Source: Stutzerimonas stutzeri (GTDB taxonomy: Bacteria > Pseudomonadota > Gammaproteobacteria > Pseudomonadales > Pseudomonadaceae). Taken from it: a stretch of DNA of 64,000 nt. The stretch is taken from positions 2,852,001 through 2,916,000 of the forward strand of contig NZ_CP139348.1 in NCBI RefSeq assembly GCF_038561965.1, read 5' to 3'. A program made the position numbers and the translations under genes. This document shows, piece after piece, positions 44,326 through 56,023 of the stretch. Under the pieces are notes generated by a model that saw only the letters and a list, made by a program, of their open reading frames with translations, was not told the DNA's origin and ran no database searches. Numbering within the stretch: position 1 is the first letter of the stretch; each line of letters starts with the position of its first letter.

Positions 44326-44684
44326 TGAAATACAACCGCACATCGGTCTTCCATCCGGTTCAGATTCCGTTCGGACTGACCATCTGGAGCCTTTGGTTCG
44401 CTTCAATGTATGGCTCCCACGCGGTGGTCTGCTCGATCGCTCCGCCGGATCCGAACAAGGGTGTTTTCAACTGGCTGAACGCCAGCTTCGCCGTGGCCAC
44501 GCTGTTGGTGGTCGTGCTGTTGCTGTGGCTCGGGCGACGCTCATGGAAGCTGTCCCGGCCGCCGCATGATCTCAACGAACGACAGGTGTTCGTCACCAAG
44601 GTCGCTTCGGGCATTCACTTCATCGCAGCGCTGGCGACGGTATTCGTCGGGCTGCAGCTGGCGTTCCTGCCGCCATGCGTTTGA
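44325..44684 (+). CDS. Small membrane protein of the caa3 oxidase operon
   Basis: 119 residues with three predicted membrane helices (about 13-32, 50-70, 95-113). The ATG at 44325 overlaps the coxA stop as TGATG, and its own end overlaps ctaG. I do not recognise the family with certainty; size and position suggest a subunit IV-like or assembly protein of the oxidase. Histidines lie in VFHPVQ and IHFIAAL. Confidence 0.8.
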   Translation: MKYNRTSVFHPVQIPFGLTIWSLWFASMYGSHAVVCSIAPPDPNKGVFNWLNASFAVATLLVVVLLLWLGRRSWKLSRPPHDLNERQVFVTKVASGIHFIAALATVFVGLQLAFLPPCV

Positions 44685-45565
44685 ATCCCGACCCGGCGTT
44701 GCGCAACATGCCGACAACTTTCGCGCAGTCGCATCCACGTTGGTATGCGCTCGCGCTGATTGCCTTGATCAGCCTGATGCCGCAGCCAGCACTCGCCCAC
44801 GGCCTTTTTGACGGGCACCTCGTCGAACGCGCGCCGCTGATCCTCACCGCCATGATCCTGGCCAGCGCCTGGGGCCTGTATATCCTCGGCTCCCGCCGCA
44901 TCGCCACCCGCCGAAGCGAAGCGGCGTGGCTTCACGGGGCCATGCTCCTGGCAGCCTTCGCAGTATTCGGGCCGATCGACGACTGGGCCGAACACAGCAC
45001 CACCTGGCACATGGTCCAGCACATGTTGTTCATGGTGGTGATCCCGCCGATGTGGGCGCTGGCCCGGCCGCTACCACAGTGGCGCGCCGTCACCGGGCGC
45101 TTCGCGCAACCGGTTTGGACGGCCATTCTGCGTGTGGGTCGTTACCCGGTGCCGCTGGCGATGCTGCACGGTGCGATGATCTGGACCTGGCATACGCCCA
45201 AGCTCTATCAGCTGGCACTCGACAACCTATGGTGGCACGCCGTCGAACACGCCTGCTTTCTGTTCACCGCCTGGCTGTTCTGGTGGTCGATGCTACGTGC
45301 CAATCCAAAGCAGGTACCTCAAGCGTTGATGGCAAACCTGGTGACGCTGATGCATACCGGCTTGCTCGGGGCACTGCTGACTTTTTCCAGCACCTCGTTC
45401 TATGGCGAGTCACGCGACGTGGCGGATCAGCAACTGGCGGGATTGATCATGTGGGTGCCAGGCGGGCTGATCTATCTGATCGGTGCCGGCTGGGTTGCGT
45501 GGCGCTGGCTAACCCGCATGTGGCGGCGCCAGCAAGCGGGTGGCAGTCGCGAGGAGCTAGGCTGA
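44675..45565 (+). CDS. ctaG: Cytochrome c oxidase assembly protein CtaG (caa3_CtaG type)
   Basis: 296-residue polytopic membrane protein of the caa3_CtaG family, needed to assemble active caa3 oxidase, probably through copper delivery. Features: a signal-like N-terminus (ALALIALISLMPQPALAHG), and the conserved histidines in TTWHMVQHMLFMVVIPP, LHGAMIWTWHTPKLY and AVEHACFLFTAW. The start at ATG 44675 overlaps the previous gene by 10 nt; the ATG at codon 12 is an alternative. Last gene of the cox operon. Confidence 0.9.
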   Translation: MRLNPDPALRNMPTTFAQSHPRWYALALIALISLMPQPALAHGLFDGHLVERAPLILTAMILASAWGLYILGSRRIATRRSEAAWLHGAMLLAAFAVFGPIDDWAEHSTTWHMVQHMLFMVVIPPMWALARPLPQWRAVTGRFAQPVWTAILRVGRYPVPLAMLHGAMIWTWHTPKLYQLALDNLWWHAVEHACFLFTAWLFWWSMLRANPKQVPQALMANLVTLMHTGLLGALLTFSSTSFYGESRDVADQQLAGLIMWVPGGLIYLIGAGWVAWRWLTRMWRRQQAGGSREELG

Positions 45566-45596
45566 GGCTGCACGAACGAATCGACAGCCGTCTCGC

Positions 45597-45848
45597 TCAC
45601 TCGGTTTTCTTGCGAATCCAGTAAAGGTAGGTACCAGCCGCTTCCTGCTGCTCGACCAGGTCGTGGCCAAGGAAAATGCAGAACTTGGGTATGTCGCGCT
45701 GGGTCGAGGGGTCGGTAGCGATTACCTTGAGCAAGGCCCCGCCGGCCAGATCACGCACCTTGTTGTGCAGCATCATCACCGGTTCGGGACAATTCAGGCC
45801 GCTGGCATCGAGCACGGCGTCCACGGTCATTTCAGCTGATTGGGTCAT
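45597..45848 (-). CDS. tusA: Sulfurtransferase TusA
   Basis: 83-residue sulfur carrier that accepts persulfide from IscS and passes it toward tRNA 2-thiouridine synthesis. The persulfide Cys20 lies in DASGLNCPEPVMML, and the C-terminal DIPKFCIFLGHDL and YWIRKK are typical. The ATG at 45848 has GGGAG upstream. The longer open frame to 46013 overlaps the rlmM end and is not used. Confidence 0.95.
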   Translation of the reverse strand: MTQSAEMTVDAVLDASGLNCPEPVMMLHNKVRDLAGGALLKVIATDPSTQRDIPKFCIFLGHDLVEQQEAAGTYLYWIRKKTE

Positions 45849-45912
45849 CTTGGGCTCCCGGAAACAGGTCGGCATTGTCGCGCAAGCACATGCACAGGTC
45901 ATCCGTTCGGCG

Positions 45913-46962
45913 TCAGAGGCGCCGCAGATGGCAGGTAACCTCTTCCCTGTCGTGATAGAGCTGCTTGCAGCCGATACTGGCCTTGACGCCGCGCGCAGCC
46001 AGACCATCGGCAATTCGTTCCAGCAGCCTTTTCACTTCGGCATAGCGCTGCTTCATCGGCAGCTTGAGGTTGACCACCGCCTCGCGACACAGGCCTTCGC
46101 CGATCCAGGTCTCCAGCAAAGCCGCATTGCGCGCCGGCTTTTCGACGATATCGCAAACCATCCAGTTCACTGGTTTGCGCGGACGAAAAGTGAAGCCGTC
46201 AGCCCGGTAATGCTCGACGAGTCCGGAATCCATCAGATCAGGGTCCATCGGTCCGTTGTCTACCGCGCTGACCTTGATGTGTCGGTTAACCAGCTGCCAG
46301 GTCCAGCCGCCCGGCGCCGCACCGAGATCGACACCGGTCATCCCCGCTGCCAACCGTGCGTCCCACTGGTCGCGTGGAATGAAGTGGTGCCAGGCTTCTT
46401 CCAACTTGAGGGTGGAACGGCTGGGTGCCTGGCGGGGGAATTTCAGTCGCGGTATGCCCATCGGCCACAGCGCGCTGTTATTGACCTCGGCGATACCGGC
46501 GAACACCTCACGGCCACTCTTGAAGGTCAGCAGCAGACGCGGGCCTTTGCCCTGTTCGTCCAAGCGACCGGCCTTGATAAGCGCCTTGCGCAGAGGCGCC
46601 TCGAACTTGCGGCAGAAATTCGAGAGTTCCTTGCCATCGTTGGTGTCCAGCACCTCCAGCCACAGGCTGCTGCACACCGGATAGCTCGCCAGATGCGCCA
46701 GCAACACGCTGATGCGATCCGTTTCAGGAAGTTGCAGATACTCACCGCGCGCCCACTGCCGCGGGAAGATCAGTTCGGCGAAGCGCAACTTGCGCATCAA
46801 CCGCTCGGTCCCCCCGCTTTCGCTGCAGACGAACTCGGCACTGGCGCTCTCCGGCCGCGCCTTGGCGTAGCCGGAAACTTCGAGCATGGCGGCGTGTTCG
46901 CTGATTTCAGAGCAGACCTCGCCCTCGAAACCGGGCCGGCAATGCAGCAGCAATGTGTTCAT
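45913..46962 (-). CDS. rlmM: 23S rRNA 2'-O-ribose methyltransferase RlmM
   Basis: Methylates C2498 of 23S rRNA using SAM. 349 residues: N-terminal THUMP-like region (MNTLLLHCRPGFEGEVCSEI) and C-terminal Rossmann-fold methyltransferase with GVDLGAAPGGWTWQLV (SAM loop), DNGPMDPDLM, CDIVEKPARNAAL and NLKLPMKQRY, whose Lys-Asp-Lys-type catalytic residues are conserved. It lies 64 bp upstream of tusA on the same strand, so the two may be cotranscribed. Confidence 0.96.
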   Translation of the reverse strand: MNTLLLHCRPGFEGEVCSEISEHAAMLEVSGYAKARPESASAEFVCSESGGTERLMRKLRFAELIFPRQWARGEYLQLPETDRISVLLAHLASYPVCSSLWLEVLDTNDGKELSNFCRKFEAPLRKALIKAGRLDEQGKGPRLLLTFKSGREVFAGIAEVNNSALWPMGIPRLKFPRQAPSRSTLKLEEAWHHFIPRDQWDARLAAGMTGVDLGAAPGGWTWQLVNRHIKVSAVDNGPMDPDLMDSGLVEHYRADGFTFRPRKPVNWMVCDIVEKPARNAALLETWIGEGLCREAVVNLKLPMKQRYAEVKRLLERIADGLAARGVKASIGCKQLYHDREEVTCHLRRL

Positions 46963-47106
46963 GTTCGAGTCCTGTCAGCGGTCGGGCCTGCGCCAAAGCC
47001 GCGCATCATAGCCGACCGCGGGAACCCTCGCCCGCATGACCCGGTCCAGTGCTGTAGCGAAACCATTGCCCTGTTGGCCTGTGCGATTGGTTGGATTAGG
47101 TAAGTT

Positions 47107-47129
47107 TGACCAAACTGGACTGACCAAAC
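47107..47129. repeat. TGACCAAAC direct repeat upstream of acnA
   Basis: Two exact copies of TGACCAAAC (47107-47115 and 47121-47129) with a 14-nt period, about 75 nt before the acnA start in the 237-bp spacer divergent to rlmM. Its position fits an activator or repressor site for acnA, but the regulator is not identifiable. Confidence 0.4.
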
Positions 47130-47199
47130 AGGCCACTTAAGCTAGTTTCAAAGCTCATTCATCAGCCAGCCCTACCGTGTGGGCACAAGGAGATGAGGA

Positions 47200-49875
<2,676 letters not shown>

Positions 49876-49888
49876 CCGAAAGCGGAAA

Positions 49889-49916
49889 CGCCGATGCGAG
49901 TCCTTTCGCATCGGCG
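49889..49916 (+). terminator. Hairpin after acnA
   Basis: Perfect 11-bp arms CGCCGATGCGA (49889-49899) and TCGCATCGGCG (49906-49916), 6-nt loop, 14 nt after the acnA stop. No T-run follows, so termination may be inefficient or Rho-assisted. Confidence 0.55.
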
Positions 49917-50087
49917 CCCGCCAATCCATCGGCGATTGGTTTCCTGCTGCCCTGGGTTATCCCTTCCCGCTGTCCGGCTCCCTGATCGTCACTTCGCATC
50001 GCAAAGCGCCCGGACACACACCAACGATGGGCCAAGCCCATGACAGAACCATTAAGCCTTGGTTGCCGCTGGTCGCCTGAGTGCAGT

Positions 50088-50113
50088 GAAAGCTGATCGG
50101 TGAATCAGCTTTC
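50088..50113. other. Second hairpin in the acnA-aer spacer
   Basis: 10-bp inverted repeat GAAAGCTGAT (50088-50097) and ATCAGCTTTC (50104-50113) around CGGTGA. With the hairpin at 49889 it is the only structure I see in the 348-bp spacer 49876-50223; no gene fits there. It could be a second transcript end or an operator for aer. Confidence 0.4.
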
Positions 50114-50223
50114 GCTCAAGAACGCCACTCTCCGGCCGACCAACTGGTCAGACTGACCCCCTTAGAAAAATACAAAGGTCAGCGGCGCCACCTTACGATT
50201 CCTCTTGCCAGGCGTGATTGTCG

Positions 50224-51792
50224 ATGCGTAATAACCAGCCCGTAACCCAACGTGAGTTTGCCTTTCCTGATCAACAGCGCCTCATCTCCACCACTGACCT
50301 CAAAGGTCAGATCACTTACTGCAACAACATCTTCGCCGAGGTCAGCGGCTTCGACCGTGATGAGCTGATTCGCGCGCCGCACAACCTGGTGCGTCATCCG
50401 GATGTGCCGCCGGCAGTGTTCGACCATATGTGGACGACGCTCAAGCAGGGCAAGCCCTGGATGGGCATCGTCAAAAATCGGCGCAAGACGGGCGACCATT
50501 ATTGGGTCAACGCCTATGTCACGCCCATTCTCGACCAGCAACGCCAGGTCACCGGCTATGAGTCGGTACGGACCAAGCCGACGCGCGAACAGGTTCAGCG
50601 TGCAGAGGCCCTTTATGCACGCATAAATTCGGGCAAGTCGGGCGTGCCACGCCGTGATGCCTGGTTGCCGACACTGAGCAAATGGATACCGTTCCTGATG
50701 GTCAGTCAGATCGGTTTTCTCGTTGGCGCGGGCTTGGATCACGCGATGGGCTTCATCGCTGCTGCGTTGCTCGCCATACCGCTCGGTCTCGCCGGCCTGC
50801 ATTGGCAGCAACGCGGTCTGCGACGCCTGTTGCAGCTGGCAAGCCAGAGCACCAGCGATCCGCTCATCGCGTGCATGTATACCGACAGCCGCGGCGCCGA
50901 AGCCCAGCTGGAAATGGCAATGCTTAGCCAGCAGGCGCACCTGAAAACCTGTCTCACCCGCCTGCAGGACACAGCCGTCCAACTGCAAGGGCAAGCCAAG
51001 GAGGCCGATTCGCTGGCGCAGAACTGCGCCAACGGCCTGGTGCAGCAACAGCAGGAGACCGAGCAGGTGGCGACGGCCATCAATGAAATGGCCGCAACGA
51101 CCCAAGAGGTTGCCGGCAACGTCGCGCTGGCCGCCGATGCAACCCGTGAGGCAAGCCGTCTTACCGTGCGGGGCCGCGAAGTCACGGCAGAAACACGCAA
51201 GGCGATCCAGCAGCTTTCCGACTCGGTGGGCAAGACCGGCGAAGCCGTCAATCAATTGGCCAATGACAGCGAGGCCATCGGCAGCGTGGTCGATGTGATC
51301 AAAAGCATCGCAGACCAGACCAACCTGCTGGCCTTGAACGCAGCCATCGAGGCCGCGCGCGCGGGCGACAGCGGTCGCGGTTTCGCCGTAGTGGCTGACG
51401 AGGTAAGACAGCTTGCACAACGCACCGCTTCCGCTACCGGCGAAATTCATCAACTGATCGAAAAACTGCAGTCTCAGGCTCGTCACGCTGTGCAGACCAC
51501 CGAGGACGGCCGCACGCACGCCTTACGTGGCGTGGATCAGGTGGCCGAGGCCGACCAGGCGCTGACCGGAATCAACGAGGCGATGGGCAACATCATCGAC
51601 ATGACCACCCAGATCGCGTCGGCAACCGAGGAGCAGAGCGCCGTGGCCGACGAGATCAGCAACAACGTCAGCACCATTGCCCGCCTAGCCGAGCAGACCA
51701 CCGGCGACGCACGTAGCTCGGCGCTGCTCAGCGAGGACCTCGCCGCCACGGCCGAGGGCCAGTACTCGCTCGTCGAGCGCTTCAACCGCTAA
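50224..51792 (+). CDS. aer: Aerotaxis receptor Aer (PAS-MCP)
   Basis: Redox/oxygen-sensing chemoreceptor with an FAD-type PAS domain. 522 residues from the ATG at 50224 (a TTG two codons earlier is possible). PAS residues about 15-115 (RLISTTDLKGQITYCNNIF, KNRRKTGDHYWVNAYVTPI); hydrophobic membrane segment about 155-195; signalling domain with the MCP hairpin DQTNLLALNAAIEAARAGDS and GFAVVADEVRQLA. Conserved neighbour of acnA and cco in Pseudomonas, fitting joint use in low-oxygen behaviour. Confidence 0.95.
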   Translation: MRNNQPVTQREFAFPDQQRLISTTDLKGQITYCNNIFAEVSGFDRDELIRAPHNLVRHPDVPPAVFDHMWTTLKQGKPWMGIVKNRRKTGDHYWVNAYVTPILDQQRQVTGYESVRTKPTREQVQRAEALYARINSGKSGVPRRDAWLPTLSKWIPFLMVSQIGFLVGAGLDHAMGFIAAALLAIPLGLAGLHWQQRGLRRLLQLASQSTSDPLIACMYTDSRGAEAQLEMAMLSQQAHLKTCLTRLQDTAVQLQGQAKEADSLAQNCANGLVQQQQETEQVATAINEMAATTQEVAGNVALAADATREASRLTVRGREVTAETRKAIQQLSDSVGKTGEAVNQLANDSEAIGSVVDVIKSIADQTNLLALNAAIEAARAGDSGRGFAVVADEVRQLAQRTASATGEIHQLIEKLQSQARHAVQTTEDGRTHALRGVDQVAEADQALTGINEAMGNIIDMTTQIASATEEQSAVADEISNNVSTIARLAEQTTGDARSSALLSEDLAATAEGQYSLVERFNR

Positions 51793-51833
51793 GCATGGCC
51801 GGCCGGGTCACAAGATCCGGCCGCGACCGCCGC

Positions 51834-52526
51834 TCATTGCGCAACGACGCGGCCGAGAAAGACGGCAATCGCATCAGCAGCACTGTCCAGATGTCGGTCA
51901 TGGGTCAGCCCCGAACGTTTCAAAGGCTTGAGATCATGATCGGCGGCGGCCAGCCAATGCAGTTCGATCGCTGCCGAAAGCGAATACCGCGCCACCGTTT
52001 CGCGGTCCCCCAACGCATCACGCTCGCCCTGCAGAATCAACGTCGGCGTCTGCAGTGTCGCCAGATGAGCCACGCGCGGCTTGTCGGGCTTGCCGGCGGG
52101 ATAGAACGGATAACCCAGACACACCAGGGCATCGACCTCTAGCTCTTCCGCCAGCATGCTCGCCATTCGCCCGCCCATCGATTTGCCGCCGATGGCCAAC
52201 GGTCCTGTGGCCTGCTGTCGCACCAGTGCATGGACTTCCCGCCACTGAGCCAGTAGCTGAGCCTGGGGACTGGGTGGTCGCCTTCCCGCCCCCGTACGCC
52301 GCAGCGCCATGTAGGCAAACTCGAACCGGCAAACCGCTATCCCGCGCGCAGCAAGGCGCGCGGCCATTTCGTCCATGAACGGACTATCCATCGGCGCCCC
52401 TGCACCGTGGGCCAGGATCAGCGTGGCCGACGCCTCGTTCGACGTTTGGTTCCATCGGACGAGATACCCTTTGTCACCCTGTGTGTATTGACCGGCGTCA
52501 ATACCGGCAGATTGCCCTTTCCCCAT
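51834..52526 (-). CDS. Alpha/beta-hydrolase family protein (KANL3/Tex30-like)
   Basis: 230-residue cytosolic alpha/beta hydrolase of the dienelactone-hydrolase-like KANL3/Tex30 group. Oxyanion-hole segment LAHGAGAPMDSPFM, nucleophile in IGGKSMGGRMAS, acid and histidine candidates in LILQGERDALGDRE and AADHDLKPLK. Substrate unknown. Its first codons overlap the promoter region of the cco-1 operon, including the FNR-like dyad at 52488-52501. Confidence 0.85.
   Translation of the reverse strand: MGKGQSAGIDAGQYTQGDKGYLVRWNQTSNEASATLILAHGAGAPMDSPFMDEMAARLAARGIAVCRFEFAYMALRRTGAGRRPPSPQAQLLAQWREVHALVRQQATGPLAIGGKSMGGRMASMLAEELEVDALVCLGYPFYPAGKPDKPRVAHLATLQTPTLILQGERDALGDRETVARYSLSAAIELHWLAAADHDLKPLKRSGLTHDRHLDSAADAIAVFLGRVVAQ
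52488..52501. promoter_or_regulatory. FNR/ANR-like dyad upstream of ccoN-1
   Basis: TTGAC-CGGC-GTCAA, a perfect 5-4-5 dyad of the CRP/FNR type (consensus TTGAT-N4-ATCAA), 88 nt before the ccoN-1 ATG and inside the 5' end of the divergent hydrolase. TATTAG at 52542-52547 is a possible -10, which would place the dyad near -61. ANR control of cbb3 is known in Pseudomonas; here it is inferred. Confidence 0.45.
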
Positions 52527-52589
52527 CCTTGCCTCGCTTTCTATTAGAAAGAAAAAAACTGCTCATTACCCGTGGATGGAAGCCCATAC

Positions 52590-54014
<1,425 letters not shown>

Positions 54015-54026
54015 GGAGCCTAGGTA

Positions 54027-54638
54027 ATGAAATCGCACGAGAAACTAGAAAAGAACGTTGGTCTTCTGACCCTGTTCATGATCCTGGCGGTAAGCATCGG
54101 CGGTCTGACCCAGATCGTCCCGCTGTTCTTCCAGGACGCGGTCAACGAGCCGGTTGAAGGCATGAAGCCCTACACCGCGCTGCAACTCGAAGGTCGCGAT
54201 CTGTATATCCGTGAAGGCTGTGTCGGCTGCCACTCGCAGATGATCCGTCCCTTCCGCGCTGAAACCGAGCGTTATGGCCACTACTCCGTCGCCGGTGAGA
54301 GCGTATACGACCACCCGTTCCTGTGGGGCTCCAAGCGTACCGGTCCGGACCTGGCCCGCGTAGGCGGCCGTTACTCCGACGACTGGCACCGTGCGCACCT
54401 GTACAACCCGCGCAACGTAGTGCCCGAGTCGAAGATGCCTTCCTACCCGTGGCTGGTCGAAAACACCCTCGACGGCAAGGACACCGCCAAGAAGATGTCG
54501 GCTCTGCGCACCCTTGGTGTGCCGTACACCGAGCAGGACATCGCCGGCGCCGGTGATTCCGTCAAGGGCAAAACCGAGATGGACGCGATGGTCGCCTATC
54601 TGCAGGTGCTCGGCACGGCTCTGACCAACAAGCGCTGA
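54027..54638 (+). CDS. ccoO1: cbb3 oxidase monoheme subunit CcoO-1
   Basis: Membrane-anchored monoheme cytochrome c that passes electrons to CcoN. 203 residues; one N-terminal helix (GLLTLFMILAVSIGGLTQIV), heme motif EGCVGCHSQMIRP, axial methionine likely in ESKMPSYPWL. It begins 12 nt after ccoN-1 and is nearly identical to CcoO-2 except near the C-terminus. Confidence 0.97.
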   Translation: MKSHEKLEKNVGLLTLFMILAVSIGGLTQIVPLFFQDAVNEPVEGMKPYTALQLEGRDLYIREGCVGCHSQMIRPFRAETERYGHYSVAGESVYDHPFLWGSKRTGPDLARVGGRYSDDWHRAHLYNPRNVVPESKMPSYPWLVENTLDGKDTAKKMSALRTLGVPYTEQDIAGAGDSVKGKTEMDAMVAYLQVLGTALTNKR

Positions 54639-54660
54639 GTGGTATATCAGCCAAGAAAAA

Positions 54661-54684
54661 TGACGGCTGCCAAGCCAGCCGTCA
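54661..54684. other. Hairpin in the ccoO-1/ccoP-1 spacer
   Basis: 9-bp arms TGACGGCTG (54661-54669) and CAGCCGTCA (54676-54684) occupy the 98-bp gap where the second operon carries ccoQ. A T-run is present only in the minus-strand direction, so in the operon direction it is more likely an RNA processing or stability element. Confidence 0.5.
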
Positions 54685-54736
54685 GGGACTTCAATCGCGG
54701 ACAGCCAGAGTTGCTCGGGCTGTTCAGGAGTAGCAC

Positions 54737-55672
54737 ATGAGCACTTTCTGGAGTGGATACATCGCCCTGCTGACGCTGGGCACCATCATCGCTCTGTTCT
54801 GGTTGATCTTCGCCACCCGCAAGGGCGAGTCTGCCGGTACGACAGATCAGACGATGGGGCATGCCTTCGATGGCATCGAGGAATACGACAACCCGCTGCC
54901 GCGCTGGTGGTTCCTGCTGTTCATCGGCACCCTGGTGTTCGGCATCCTTTATCTGGTGCTCTACCCTGGCCTGGGTAACTGGAAAGGCGTTCTGCCAGGT
55001 TACGAAGGCGGCTGGACACAGGAAAAACAATGGGAGCGCGAAGTTGCTCAGGCCGATGCGAAATACGGCCCGATCTTCGCCAAGTATGCTGCCATGTCCG
55101 TAGAGCAAGTCGCTCAGGACGAACAAGCGGTTAAGATGGGTGCGCGCCTGTTCGCCAACTACTGCGCGATCTGCCACGGCTCCGATGCCAAGGGTTCCCT
55201 GGGCTTCCCGAACCTGGCCGACAAGGACTGGCGTTGGGGTGGTGATGCGGCTTCGATCAAGACCAGCATTCTGAACGGTCGTATCGCGGCCATGCCGGCC
55301 TGGGGCCAGGCCATCGGAGAAGAAGGCGTGAAGAACGTCGCCGCGTTCGTCCGCAAGGAACTCGCAGGCCTGACACCGCCGGAGGGTACTGATGCCGACA
55401 TCGACGCCGGCAAACAGACCTACGCACAGACCTGCTCCGTGTGTCACGGTCAAGGTGGTGAAGGCATGGCCGCACTGGGTGCGCCGAATCTTCAGCATGC
55501 TTCCGGCTGGATCTATGGTTCTAGCCTGAGCCAGCTGCAGCAGACCATTCGTCACGGCCGCAACGGTCAGATGCCTGCCCAGAAGCAGTACCTTGGCGAA
55601 GACAAGGTTCACTTGCTCGCCGCGTACGTTTACAGCCTGTCGCAGAAACCGGAACAACTCGCCAAGCAGTGA
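54737..55672 (+). CDS. ccoP1: cbb3 oxidase diheme subunit CcoP-1
   Basis: Diheme c-type subunit that accepts electrons from soluble cytochromes. 311 residues: two N-terminal membrane helices (about 5-25 and 55-78), an amphipathic linker, and two cytochrome c domains with CAICHGSDAKG and CSVCHGQGGEG plus methionines in AAMPAWG and GQMPAQ. It follows ccoO-1 without a ccoQ between. Confidence 0.97.
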   Translation: MSTFWSGYIALLTLGTIIALFWLIFATRKGESAGTTDQTMGHAFDGIEEYDNPLPRWWFLLFIGTLVFGILYLVLYPGLGNWKGVLPGYEGGWTQEKQWEREVAQADAKYGPIFAKYAAMSVEQVAQDEQAVKMGARLFANYCAICHGSDAKGSLGFPNLADKDWRWGGDAASIKTSILNGRIAAMPAWGQAIGEEGVKNVAAFVRKELAGLTPPEGTDADIDAGKQTYAQTCSVCHGQGGEGMAALGAPNLQHASGWIYGSSLSQLQQTIRHGRNGQMPAQKQYLGEDKVHLLAAYVYSLSQKPEQLAKQ

Positions 55673-55679
55673 GTCGTAA

Positions 55680-55705
55680 AAGGGCGGTACACTCGTGCCG
55701 CCCTT
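55680..55705 (+). terminator. Terminator after ccoP-1
   Basis: Arms AAGGGCGG (55680-55687) and CCGCCCTT (55698-55705), extendable with one wobble, 7 nt after the ccoP-1 stop. The downstream T content is low, so it may be weak. Confidence 0.6.
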
Positions 55706-56023
55706 CCCGCCTTGTCGTAACGCAACTCTTTCCTCGCTGCGACTATCTGTCGCATCACAAGCCGACCGAAGACCTTCCCCGTTCGCGCTCGCACTTCTAA
55801 GCTTTGCTTCCGATTCGCCGCCCCGCCTAGAACCATAAGGCGAACTCGAGATTCCCGCGCACCGGCCTGGTGCGAAACATCCCTGCGCAGCGCATGGAAA
55901 ACGCTTTAAATCAGGGTTTTGGCCAGCAAAGAGAGCCTGGGCGTCGTTTGCAATGCCCCCCTGCTTTCTCCATACTTGCCGCCGTTTTTGCCTTCGAAAA
56001 TGCCATTAGCGTGGAAGCCTTGC
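55706..56023 (+). promoter_or_regulatory. Upstream region of the second cco operon
   Basis: About 320 bp without a gene. No TTGAT-N4-ATCAA-type site is visible; the nearest resemblance is TTTAAATCAGG around 55907-55917, which is only a half-site. The last 15 bases before the ATG parallel those before ccoN-1 (GTGGAAGCC shared). In-frame codons upstream of the ccoN-2 ATG extend to 55919 but do not look coding. Confidence 0.35.

Noticed and set aside
54647..55657. 336-codon minus-strand frame opposite ccoP-1 and 437-codon frame (56006-57319) opposite ccoN-2
   Set aside because: Antisense shadows of cco genes; the translated sequences show no family and mirror the conserved codons of the sense genes.
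55919..56023. 35-codon N-terminal extension of ccoN-2
   Set aside because: Absent from the paralogue and of unlike composition; the ATG at 56024 aligns with the ccoN-1 start.
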